Made by a program: the position numbers and the translations under genes. A stretch of DNA of 5,233 nt, taken from assembly GCA_021796315.1 (NCBI GenBank), contig JAJYOH010000451.1:1-5233 (forward strand), written 5' to 3'. How positions within the stretch are numbered: the stretch's first letter is position 1; each line of letters opens with the position of its first letter. Shown piece by piece: positions 1 through 5,199 of this stretch. This DNA comes from Chloroflexota bacterium (lineage in GTDB: Bacteria > Chloroflexota > Anaerolineae > Anaerolineales > Villigracilaceae). The notes beneath the pieces are model-generated. The model searched no databases, had not been told where the DNA came from, and saw only the letters and a list, made by a program, of their open reading frames with translations.

Positions 1-1024
1 TTCCGATCTTACGGGGGCGATAGAGCTGCTCAAAGCTCTCGCGCAAAGGCCCGAAAAGCTCGACAGGGTAGGCAGTCGGGCGGCTGAGTTTGATCTCCAC
101 GCCGCTGCCCGTGAAGTCCTGGGTCCGCAAAAAGACGACGAGCCTCGTTGCCGCGAGTTTATAGCGCCGCGCCTTGATGCAGGCGCTTTCGAGGTTCTTC
201 GAGACCTGCGCAAAAACGAAGGTCTTGTCCTGCGAGGGAGGGGTGAAGGTCTTCGCCTTGCTGATGGACTGGTAGCTGCTCTTCGTCTCCGTGACCACGG
301 GATACACGCTCCTGCCGTTCAGCTCGTGCCACACTTCCCGGTAGGGTTTGGAAAGATACTGCGTGACGAACTGCTCGTCTTTTCTCGCGAAGTCCAGGGC
401 GGTTGTGATGCCGTGCTTGTTCAGGAAGGCCGCGGTGTTCGGCCCGATGCCCCAGATCTTTTCAATGGGGAGTTTTGCCAGGTACAGGTGGACTTCCCTG
501 CCCGATATCATGGTGAGGCCGTTCGGCTTATTGTGTTTCGACCCGATCTTTGCCAGGACCTTGGAAAGGCTTACCCCTGCGGACACGGTGATGCCGAGCT
601 CGGTTGCGATGGTCCGGCGCATCTTCTCGGCGATCGATTCATAGGGACCGTGAAAGCTTCGTCTCAGGCCCGTGAGGTCCACAAAAGCCTCGTCAATGGA
701 ATATTCTTCAACATCAGGGGAAAAACGCCTCAGGATCTCGAACATGCGCACCGAGAACAGGCTGTAAGTTTCGTAATCCGAGGGAAGGATCACGGCGTCG
801 GGACAGATCTTCTTTACATCCGACAGCCGCACCCCGCGTGTAATGCCTTTGGCCTTTGCTTCGTAGGAAGCTGCCGCGACAATGCCGCGCTCCTTGCCGC
901 AGATCACCGGCTTGCCCTTGAGCTCGGGATGGATCGCCTGCTCGCAGGACGCGAAGAACGCGTCGGCGTCGATATGCATGATGGCCCGGGGCCAGGAGGA
1001 GAGGGAGATGAATTGATTGTCCAT
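1..1024 (-). CDS. dinB: DNA polymerase IV (Y-family, DinB), 3' end cut by window
   Basis: Error-prone translesion DNA polymerase that extends primers past damaged bases in the cytoplasm. I translated it by hand: 341 codons are visible and the frame is open to the window edge. The palm carries the first metal ligand in HIDADAFFASCEQ (D19, with F24 at the steric-gate position) and the catalytic pair in YSIDEAF (D111, E112). A helix-hairpin-helix thumb follows (IWGIGPNT, about 190-197), and the little-finger domain starts near SYQSISK (250-256). All catalytic residues are present. The usual family length is about 350-420 aa, so the missing C-terminus is short and would hold any beta-clamp-binding peptide. 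The chosen ATG at 1024 lies 15 nt after a candidate attC; no Shine-Dalgarno sequence or LexA-like box is visible there. Met16 is an alternative start, but it has no better ribosome site. Identification is firm; the start is less so. Confidence 0.95.
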   Translation of the reverse strand, partial: MDNQFISLSSWPRAIMHIDADAFFASCEQAIHPELKGKPVICGKERGIVAAASYEAKAKGITRGVRLSDVKKICPDAVILPSDYETYSLFSVRMFEILRRFSPDVEEYSIDEAFVDLTGLRRSFHGPYESIAEKMRRTIATELGITVSAGVSLSKVLAKIGSKHNKPNGLTMISGREVHLYLAKLPIEKIWGIGPNTAAFLNKHGITTALDFARKDEQFVTQYLSKPYREVWHELNGRSVYPVVTETKSSYQSISKAKTFTPPSQDKTFVFAQVSKNLESACIKARRYKLAATRLVVFLRTQDFTGSGVEIKLSRPTAYPVELFGPLRESFEQLYRPRKIG

Positions 1025-1039
1025 GGTTTCTACACAAAG

Positions 1040-1100
1040 GTACAACGTGCGGGTGTGGAGCGCGTCTTTTGCGCGTCGGGCTCGGCCCGCATGGTTAAAA
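1040..1100 (-). other. attC recombination site of the ferredoxin cassette
   Basis: On the minus strand the site opens with TTTTAAC and closes with GTTGTAC, close to the consensus boxes RYYYAAC and GTTRRRY. Inside them TGCGGG pairs with CCCGCA. A central GCGC/GCGC stem follows, and the left arm has extra unpaired bases (CAT against AC next to the boxes, and an unpaired run before the inner stem), the asymmetry that guides integrase in known attC sites. The site is about 84% identical to 4682-4741 over 51 aligned positions by eye. It lies 79 bp after the ferredoxin stop codon and 15 nt before the dinB ATG, so it is the last site of the array. Confidence 0.82.
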
Positions 1101-1105
1101 TCATT

Positions 1106-1132
1106 GTCGGGTTTTACTTCGTTCTACCCGAC
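1106..1132. repeat. Short palindrome between ferredoxin stop and its attC
   Basis: GTCGGGT (1106-1112) and ACCCGAC (1126-1132) form a perfect 7-bp stem around a 13-nt loop. On the minus strand it reads GTAGGTCGGGT, then the loop, then ACCCGACA. I recall a widespread proteobacterial intergenic palindrome with this outline, but the family assignment is from memory. It could act as a transcript-end hairpin, but no T-run follows on the minus strand, so I do not call it an intrinsic terminator. Confidence 0.5.
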
Positions 1133-1179
1133 CTACCGTCTACTATTCATTTTTGGATGTTCGTCAGGAAGTCCCGCAT

Positions 1180-1980
1180 CTACAAATATGTTTCCGGTTC
1201 CTTCCTTGCACTGCACTTCACGGTCAGCTGCGCCATAACCTGCTGGATCCTGGGCTCCTGCATTACTCTCGCCTTGGTCGGGCAGATCTTGACGCAGGCG
1301 CAGCATTTGATGCATCCGCTTTTGTCCGTAACAATGGCACTCCCCACGGTAATCACTCCAGTCGGGCATACCGAGGCGCATTGTCCGCACTTAGTGCAGA
1401 TCTCCTCGATGGTATCTGGCGATATGTTCAACAGTGCCCCGCGTTCCTTGTAGGGGTGATTACCGGGCACGGACAGCGGCGCCATTTCATGTGTCCTGCT
1501 GCTCGCCGAGAGCTTTTCTCGAACCATGCGCCCGAATGCTGTTGCTTTGGCGATATCGTCATTGTCCGGCCGACCGGCAGCCACCGGGGTTGTTGGATTA
1601 GAATAGGAATGTTCGCCGATGAATGCGGCAGCAGCCGTCACCTTGAACCCTGCTTCCGTGACGATATCCCGCAGTTCGATAAGAGCATCCTCGTAAGCCC
1701 TGTTCCCGTAGAGGACTACGATGATCGCCGGGCCGCCATCTCCCTTGAGACCCTGCAATTTCGATATCACGGGGAGCGGTACCCGGCCCGTGTACACGGG
1801 CGACCCGATAATCGCCAACTGGTTCTGATGTATCCTGGGCAGAGCGCCGTTGCTCTTCGCAAAGGTCAGGTCAATGTCCTCGATCGATGGTATTTGAATT
1901 CCCTGGCCGATGGCCTGGACGATCTTCTTCGTTGTCTGAGTAGGGGAGAAGTAGATGGCTTTTGCTGATGTAATGTTCAT
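1180..1980 (-). CDS. Flavodoxin-ferredoxin fusion protein (EFR1-like, two [4Fe-4S] clusters)
   Basis: Predicted cytosolic electron carrier of 266 aa that would pass electrons between its FMN and two iron-sulfur clusters; the partner enzyme is unknown. The N-terminal flavodoxin-like domain has a phosphate-binding loop at 11-19 (FSPTQTTKK), a second FMN loop at 59-68 (GSPVYTGRVP) and a third near 90-100. The C-terminal bacterial-type ferredoxin domain has two full motifs: C195, C198, C201, C205 followed by P206, and C223, C226, C229, C233 followed by P234. The order and length fit the EFR1 (flavodoxin plus 2[4Fe-4S]) family, and no ligand is missing. The ATG is preceded by AAGGAAGG at 1989-1996 with 8 nt spacing, which supports this start. 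The gene is flanked by attC candidates on both sides, so it reads as a complete cassette of about 984 bp. It is large and well characterised in type for cassette cargo. Confidence 0.92.
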   Translation of the reverse strand: MNITSAKAIYFSPTQTTKKIVQAIGQGIQIPSIEDIDLTFAKSNGALPRIHQNQLAIIGSPVYTGRVPLPVISKLQGLKGDGGPAIIVVLYGNRAYEDALIELRDIVTEAGFKVTAAAAFIGEHSYSNPTTPVAAGRPDNDDIAKATAFGRMVREKLSASSRTHEMAPLSVPGNHPYKERGALLNISPDTIEEICTKCGQCASVCPTGVITVGSAIVTDKSGCIKCCACVKICPTKARVMQEPRIQQVMAQLTVKCSARKEPETYL

Positions 1981-2023
1981 GAGGTTGTCCTTCCTTGTGC
2001 GGTAATGAATATGGATTAAATTG

Positions 2024-2082
2024 AGTGAACGCGCCGGTCACGCGCCGCCTTTGGCGCGTCGCTGTGGACCGGCTGGTTGGAA
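2024..2082 (-). other. attC recombination site after the three-gene cluster
   Basis: On the minus strand this 59-bp site runs from TTCCAAC to GTTCACT. GCCGGTC pairs perfectly with GACCGGC, and ACGCGCC pairs with GGCGCGT around a 6-nt loop. The left arm carries a 7-nt unpaired run (CACAGCG) absent from the right arm, matching the asymmetry of the other two sites. AAC/GTT pair at the outer end, separated from the stem by two unpaired bases per side, as in 4682-4741. The outer boxes match the consensus less well than the other two. It starts 19 nt after the stop codon of the gene at 2102-2536 and ends 43 nt before the ferredoxin start. Confidence 0.75.
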
Positions 2083-2101
2083 TCATCTTCGATTCAGCTC
2101 G

Positions 2102-2536
2102 TCAAGAGAAAGAAAGGAGGCGAAGGATAGCATCGTGATAGTATTTTCTCTTGGTTCTAGCCACATCAGTATTTTCGGACAGTGCTATCGCGTACACACT
2201 GCCGTACTCCGTTGCTATGTCGTTTGACTCTTTATAATGTGCTACAGCGCGCTCAAATGCTTTTCGACGCCAGAGAGGAACATGGGGGCGGTAATTGCTT
2301 ATAGCTGCGATAATCCCATTATGGCAACTGGAAGCAATCATCGCAAGAGTGCATGTGGGGTTTTCGGTGATGTTCAGAATAACATCATCAAATGCGTGGC
2401 GATAAGCAGACCGTGAAGCGTTATGACTTTTGATATGCTCAGCGATTCGAGGACTAAGCCACCACGCTAAGAGTACGCCACACACACCGAGAAGCCACAG
2501 GTCGGATGTAGAAAAGGTGATGCCAAGGAGATTCAT
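2102..2536 (-). CDS. Membrane-anchored protein of unknown function (144 aa)
   Basis: Not assigned to a named family. One hydrophobic segment at 11-28 (LWLLGVCGVLLAWWLSPR) should anchor it in the inner membrane, and the following positive residues suggest the C-terminal part stays in the cytoplasm. That part (about 30-144) appears mainly helical and rich in His, Arg and aromatic residues (NYRPHVPLWRRKAFERAVAHY, about 81-101, is the most distinctive stretch). I have an impression of similar anchored small proteins in other environmental genomes, but no function is known to me. The ATG is fixed by an in-frame TAA two codons upstream; the only ribosome-site candidate, AAGGTGG at 2550-2556, is a distant 13 nt away. 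It is the last gene before attC 2024-2082, 60 bp after the zinc-ribbon gene. Confidence 0.8.
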   Translation of the reverse strand: MNLLGITFSTSDLWLLGVCGVLLAWWLSPRIAEHIKSHNASRSAYRHAFDDVILNITENPTCTLAMIASSCHNGIIAAISNYRPHVPLWRRKAFERAVAHYKESNDIATEYGSVYAIALSENTDVARTKRKYYHDAILRLLSFS

Positions 2537-2595
2537 TGGTTAATCAAAACCACCTTCATTATTATTTGACCTCTTGCGTTTAGGCAGTGATCTAA

Positions 2596-3054
2596 TCATA
2601 CGTTGACAAACAAAAACCTGCGTTTTTTCCAATAAATGTAATTTGCCCAAATCCACAAGCTTGCTGCGGTTATTCGTCCAAAATGGCCAGCACTTAAGGC
2701 CTCATATCCAGGGCCGGGCATCACATAAACGATAAACATAAGTGCAATATTAACCCAGTTCAATTTCCAACCCCACAAGGTTTTTTTATACAGTCCATAG
2801 AATAAAATCAAATCTAATGCGGCCCAGCATATCATTATAATTGACAGAAAAGGCACTTTTTTAAAAAATGCCACCGCACCTAACACGCTGATGACTGCGC
2901 CGAGTGGAAGAGTATATAGCCAAAACTTCATCCATTTGGTGCCAACTGGTTGTTCTTGGTTGAGCGATACTGCTTTAACGTCGTGTAGAGCACCACACCG
3001 TAAACATTTTTCATTTTTTTCTTCTATTTCATTACCACATTCCACGCAGTTCAT
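2596..3054 (-). CDS. Zinc-ribbon membrane protein of unknown function
   Basis: A 152-aa protein with a short N-terminal zinc ribbon, C3-x2-C6-G and C17-x2-C20-G, followed by a linker and about four membrane helices (near 44-64, 68-89, 97-113, 127-142). It ends in a basic tail (WKKRRF). Zinc-ribbon plus multi-helix proteins are common in bacteria and usually uncharacterised; the ribbon would face the cytoplasm and might mediate contacts with partners, which is inference. The start is supported by AAAGGAAGG ending 6 nt before the ATG. It lies 40 bp after the exported-protein gene 3095-3550 and 60 bp before the gene at 2102-2536, with no good attC on either side, so these three genes may be co-transcribed as one unit. 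The sequence is noticeably A+T-rich compared with dinB. Confidence 0.85.
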   Translation of the reverse strand: MNCVECGNEIEEKNEKCLRCGALHDVKAVSLNQEQPVGTKWMKFWLYTLPLGAVISVLGAVAFFKKVPFLSIIMICWAALDLILFYGLYKKTLWGWKLNWVNIALMFIVYVMPGPGYEALSAGHFGRITAASLWIWANYIYWKKRRFLFVNV

Positions 3055-3094
3055 ATCGCCTTCCTTTCGCAGGGGTTATAACCTCAGAGTGGCG

Positions 3095-3550
3095 TCATTT
3101 GTTGCTTTTAGCTTTTGAATTATCTTTATTTTGAATTTTCTTAAGTTCATTATTAATTAAATCACGCGCGGACAACCAGTTTTTAGCATCAGTTGGTTCG
3201 AATGAAACAAATCCGGGAAGGATCATGCATATATTCTTACTGTCGATCCAAATAAGTAAATTCGCCATTCCATTCTTCATTTCGATGATATAGACTGTTA
3301 CATCATCAAGGCCGGGTTGGGATGATAAATACTTTCTTTTAGGTGGAATTAACATTTTCATCTGTCCGCTCTCGGGGAGAGAGCGAATAAGTGACTCCAC
3401 TGCTTTTACAACATCATCGCTTGTTTTGCAGGAAGCATAAAGGATTGGTTCCTCTTTATTGCCATTGGTGGCTGCTGTCTCTGCAAAACAACTGATTGTA
3501 AATGAGGCCGATAATATAAAAATAATTATAAAGGCAACTATTCGTTTCAT
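3095..3550 (-). CDS. Exported protein of unknown function (151 aa)
   Basis: The N-terminus is a signal peptide: basic MKR, a hydrophobic core at 4-20, and a likely signal peptidase I site after CFA at residue 23. C21 follows T-I-S, a poor lipobox, so a soluble periplasmic protein is favoured over a lipoprotein. The mature part (about 24-151) has a mixed helix/strand pattern, with probable strands at 84-90 (VTVYIIE) and 96-112, and a very polar Lys/Asn-rich tail from about 136. No enzymatic motif is visible and I do not recognise the family. The start is strongly supported by an AGGAGGGGAGC ribosome site directly before the ATG. It is the first gene after the palindromic gap 3551-3842 and probably leads a three-gene unit with the two genes that follow. 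Confidence 0.82.
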   Translation of the reverse strand: MKRIVAFIIIFILSASFTISCFAETAATNGNKEEPILYASCKTSDDVVKAVESLIRSLPESGQMKMLIPPKRKYLSSQPGLDDVTVYIIEMKNGMANLLIWIDSKNICMILPGFVSFEPTDAKNWLSARDLINNELKKIQNKDNSKAKSNK

Positions 3551-3560
3551 GCTCCCCTCC
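3551..3560 (-). promoter_or_regulatory. Strong ribosome binding site for the exported protein
   Basis: On the minus strand GGAGGGGAGC lies immediately before the ATG at 3550, preceded by AAAA. It is the best Shine-Dalgarno match in the window and fixes that start. It also separates the real gene from the palindromic sequence upstream. Confidence 0.7.
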
Positions 3561-3625
3561 TTTTAGCCTTTTGACTTTTAGGCCCGCTCAGCCTCCTTGT
3601 AGGTCTGGAGCGTCTGGTTGGTAAA

Positions 3626-3763
3626 TTCCAACACCCCAGGTGAGCGGCTTACCCCGAAGGGGTAAAGTCCGTCTCGACCGGTTTGATGGCTCGCGCTGCT
3701 TTCGCGCGAGTCGTCAGGTCGGCCGCTCACCTGGGGTGATGGGCCGCGCGAAGCGCGGGCCAT
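3626..3763. repeat. Nested palindromic element, possible degenerate large attC or MITE
   Basis: A 17-bp perfect inverted repeat (3632-3648 and 3722-3738; CACCCCAGGTGAGCGGC) extends to about 20 pairs with one mismatch if 3628-3630 and 3740-3742 are added. Its interior holds a 7-bp hairpin with a GAA loop (3649-3665) and a second one at 3690-3710 (CTCGCGC/GCGCGAG). A further hairpin follows at 3739-3763, with CCGCGC/GCGCGG around GAA. Read on the minus strand, GCCCATC (3738-3744) and GTTGGAA (3626-3632) could be the outer boxes of a 119-bp attC whose AAC has mutated to ATC. Alternatively it is a small non-autonomous mobile or REP-like element. The sequence alone does not decide. Confidence 0.6.
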
Positions 3764-3772
3764 TGCGAGCGT

Positions 3773-3816
3773 GAGGAACGCGGTTCACAGCGTTTCTCTC
3801 GACGCGATTGTTATAA
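3773..3816 (-). other. Degenerate attC-like site after the 271-aa gene
   Basis: On the minus strand TTATAAC (3810-3816) and GTTCCTC (3773-3779) stand in the box positions, with short CGCG/CGCG pairing next to them. The stretch around 3798-3813 (CTCGAC then CG, then GTTA) matches the corresponding part of attC 4682-4741. The site is only 44 bp and its stem is poor. It lies 26 bp after the stop codon of the gene at 3843-4658, where an attC is expected. It could be a decayed site or chance. Confidence 0.35.
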
Positions 3817-3842
3817 ATTATATGACATACTCATTCAAATTA

Positions 3843-4658
3843 TTAGTCTGCGTCATTGCCAGTATCGTAGTAAGCCAGCAAGCCTTTGTTGAAATCGGGA
3901 CCAGTGGAATAAAGGCAAATACTGGTGGTATGCTTTTGCTTGAAAGCGTCGAAATACTCAACTTTTCCGCTGATAAAGATAGCGCTTTGTTTGTTACGAA
4001 TAGATTCAATCTCAGCTTGATTCAAATAATCTGGAAGGCACGCATACTGTCGAATATATTCACTAGGCGCGAGAGCCGACCGAGCAGAAGAGGAGAGTTG
4101 TTCGGCGTGGTCAATTTCGGTATCCAACGGGAACTTATAAAGACCGATATACAGGGAACAACCAAGGCCATAGGCGGGCGTTTGACCGAAATTTTTTATC
4201 ATGAGTGGTACGGATCTATACCAGTCGGCATTATCGGGCATGTTTTCATCAATTCGTGGGAACACATAAGCACGCAATTCTTGCGATGCGGTTTTCTCTG
4301 CACCAAGAACGAGCTGACGGGTAGACCACCACAACAGGCCAGTAGCGATGAACAGCAAGAACGTAAACGTCGCAACGGGATCGGTTCTGAGTTTGTACCA
4401 CCAGCTTTCATCAGGGGCTTTGCCATTTTTCTTATCTTGATTTTCTGTATGATTGGCATTCAGTGGACCGCCGACACTGGATACCGTTTTATTAACAGCC
4501 GAAGGAATATCATTGGGTATATTTTTTATGGTCTTTGTGTCTGTTGTTGGTGTCTTGCGGGATGTGTTTGTCTTTTCGCTGGTCAGATTCTCGGCACCCG
4601 ATGAAACAGCGTTGAAATTGCATATCAGCATTATGACTAAAATGAAAAGTCGAATCAT
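3843..4658 (-). CDS. Membrane-anchored protein with extracytoplasmic or cytosolic beta domain (271 aa)
   Basis: No named family is assigned. Residues 1-21 look like a signal peptide (MIRLFILVIMLICNFNAVSSG). A long polar Thr/Asn/Lys-rich linker (about 22-85) follows, then one clear membrane helix at 94-112 and a C-terminal domain at about 128-265 that appears rich in beta strands. The core of that domain, RAYVFP (129-134) and IKNFGQTPAY (154-163), resembles a common group of uncharacterised proteins in which a membrane helix precedes an RxYV...V+NFGxTPA module; this is from memory. With a cleaved signal the linker would be periplasmic and the beta domain cytoplasmic; an uncleaved first helix gives the same sidedness. 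The ATG is supported by GGAG at 4664-4667 (5 nt spacing) and lies 23 nt after attC 4682-4741, so this begins a new cassette. Its own attC is unclear. Confidence 0.83.
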   Translation of the reverse strand: MIRLFILVIMLICNFNAVSSGAENLTSEKTNTSRKTPTTDTKTIKNIPNDIPSAVNKTVSSVGGPLNANHTENQDKKNGKAPDESWWYKLRTDPVATFTFLLFIATGLLWWSTRQLVLGAEKTASQELRAYVFPRIDENMPDNADWYRSVPLMIKNFGQTPAYGLGCSLYIGLYKFPLDTEIDHAEQLSSSARSALAPSEYIRQYACLPDYLNQAEIESIRNKQSAIFISGKVEYFDAFKQKHTTSICLYSTGPDFNKGLLAYYDTGNDAD

Positions 4659-4681
4659 GTAGTCTCCAGTTTTTGTTTCGC

Positions 4682-4741
4682 GTATAACGCGCGGGTGAGA
4701 CGCGCGTCTTGTGCGCGTCGGACTCGACCCGCAGGTTAAGG
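4682..4741 (-). other. attC recombination site of the 120-aa protein cassette
   Basis: The best site in the window. On the minus strand it runs from CCTTAAC to GTTATAC (60 bp). GCGGGT pairs with ACCCGC and GACGCGC pairs perfectly with GCGCGTC around a 7-nt loop. A 7-nt unpaired run (CGAGTCC) on the left arm faces only two bases on the right. It begins 2 nt after the TAA of the preceding gene, the tight packing typical of cassettes, and ends 23 nt before the next start codon. It shares the GACGCGC-ANAA-GACGCGC core with 1040-1100. Confidence 0.85.
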
Positions 4742-4743
4742 AA

Positions 4744-5106
4744 TTATTGTTGTTTTTTATTTTTCCCTATACCAGGGGCGTGAAACATTACGTCATTCCA
4801 GATCAAATCACCGGCATTATCTCCTAACAGGAGTTTTCGGACTTCTATTACGGCTTCAAATCGCTCTTTCGGGGTGGGACTAGTCGCTGCCTTGATGACT
4901 TTTTTATAAATATCGGCAGGAAGCCACATTGCGAGTTCCCACCCCAATTGATTGACTCTATCGTATTCGTTTTGCGAACTGTTTTCTTTTAAATTGATTT
5001 GAAGTGCCATATACTCGGCAACTTTTTCAGCTCTTTCTTTTACTTTTAAGTTATATTTGTAATCTTCTATAATCTTGTCGTATTTGGCTGCAATAGATTT
5101 TTCCAA
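4744..5106 (-). CDS. Small cytosolic helical protein of unknown function (120 aa)
   Basis: No signal peptide or membrane segment. Residues 1-40 form a charged amphipathic helix that could be a coiled coil (KVKERAEKVAEYMALQ at 21-36). A second helical block follows with NQLGWELAMWLPADI (52-66) and EVRKLLLG (88-95). I recall uncharacterised small proteins with this pattern (an AEKVAEY-like helix, a W-E-x-x-x-W-L-P core, a VRKxLLG end), some with an N-terminal membrane helix, but have no function for them. The start is TTG at 5106, since no ATG or GTG occurs in frame back to the TAA near 5163-5165. A possible ribosome site, AGAGGGG (5118-5124), is 11 nt upstream. A 5' truncation during cassette formation would also explain the missing ATG. 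The attC follows the stop codon by 2 nt. Confidence 0.78.
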   Translation of the reverse strand: MEKSIAAKYDKIIEDYKYNLKVKERAEKVAEYMALQINLKENSSQNEYDRVNQLGWELAMWLPADIYKKVIKAATSPTPKERFEAVIEVRKLLLGDNAGDLIWNDVMFHAPGIGKNKKQQ

Positions 5107-5117
5107 TGTTAAGTGGA

Positions 5118-5124
5118 CCCCTCT
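5118..5124 (-). promoter_or_regulatory. Candidate ribosome binding site for the TTG-started gene
   Basis: AGAGGGG on the minus strand, 11 nt before TTG at 5106. The spacing is longer than ideal, but it is the only purine-rich ribosome-site candidate upstream and the main support for the TTG start. Confidence 0.4.
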
Positions 5125-5153
5125 GTCAAGACAATAAAGAGCCGAGTTTAAGA

Positions 5154-5199
5154 TGGTAACCGGTTAAGCCGCAGCGGCATGGCGCTGCCCCAGTTTCTA
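5154..5199 (-). other. Possible short attC of the preceding cassette
   Basis: On the minus strand AACTGG and CCGGTT pair at the ends (one G-T pair), and GCAGCG pairs with CGCTGC around a 6-nt loop. A 7-nt bulge containing CTTAA is on the right arm. The right box is GTTACCA; the left box (TAGAAAC) keeps only the final AAC. At 46 bp it is shorter than the usual 57 bp minimum. A minus-strand stop (TAG, 5203-5205) 3 nt before it could end the previous cassette's gene (last residues SKRQKSFK), but too little is visible to call that gene. Confidence 0.4.

Larger units (their letters stand above)
1040..5199 (-). mobile_element. Integron gene-cassette array (distal end, integrase not in window)
   Basis: Six small co-oriented genes are interspersed with attC-like folded sites that lie 3' of genes. 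This is the arrangement of cassettes captured by an integron integrase. If recombination occurs at G/TT of each right-hand box, two cassettes are well bounded: 4688-5159 (120-aa protein) and 1046-2029 (ferredoxin). The stretch 2030-4687 holds four genes but only one good attC at its end, so sites have decayed or several genes share a cassette. No intI, attI or Pc promoter is visible; they would be expected to the right of 5233. The outermost limits given here are those of the first and last candidate sites and are not proven ends. Confidence 0.72.

Noticed and set aside
326..1453. 375-codon open frame on the plus strand
   Set aside because: It lies opposite dinB and the ferredoxin gene, both of which have full diagnostic motifs on the minus strand; its own translation has no recognisable domain and spans the attC.
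1153..1968. 271-codon open frame on the plus strand
   Set aside because: It is the antisense shadow of the ferredoxin gene, whose cysteine motifs and flavin loops are unmistakable.
2578..2585. GCCTAAAC on the minus strand as an attC left box
   Set aside because: It looks close to the consensus but has an extra A, and the following sequence up to the next GTT does not pair with it.
3074..3083. GGTTATAACC palindrome as an attC right box
   Set aside because: The GTTATAA resembles a right box, but no complementary left arm or stem exists within a reasonable distance; the only AAC lies in the last codons of the upstream gene.
3649..3665. TTACCCC-GAA-GGGGTAA hairpin as an intrinsic terminator
   Set aside because: No T-run follows on either strand, and it sits inside a larger inverted repeat.
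3578..3763. 61-codon minus-strand frame across the palindromes
   Set aside because: Its sequence is produced by the hairpin repeats (low-complexity Arg/Ser/Pro) and it has no ribosome site.
3771..4604. 277-codon open frame on the plus strand
   Set aside because: It is antisense to the 271-aa anchored protein, which has a ribosome site, signal peptide, membrane helix and cassette-compatible start; the plus frame starts inside the palindromic region.
5124..5129. TTGACA on the minus strand as a -35 promoter element
   Set aside because: No -10-like hexamer is found 16-18 nt downstream, and a start there would fall within the coding sequence.
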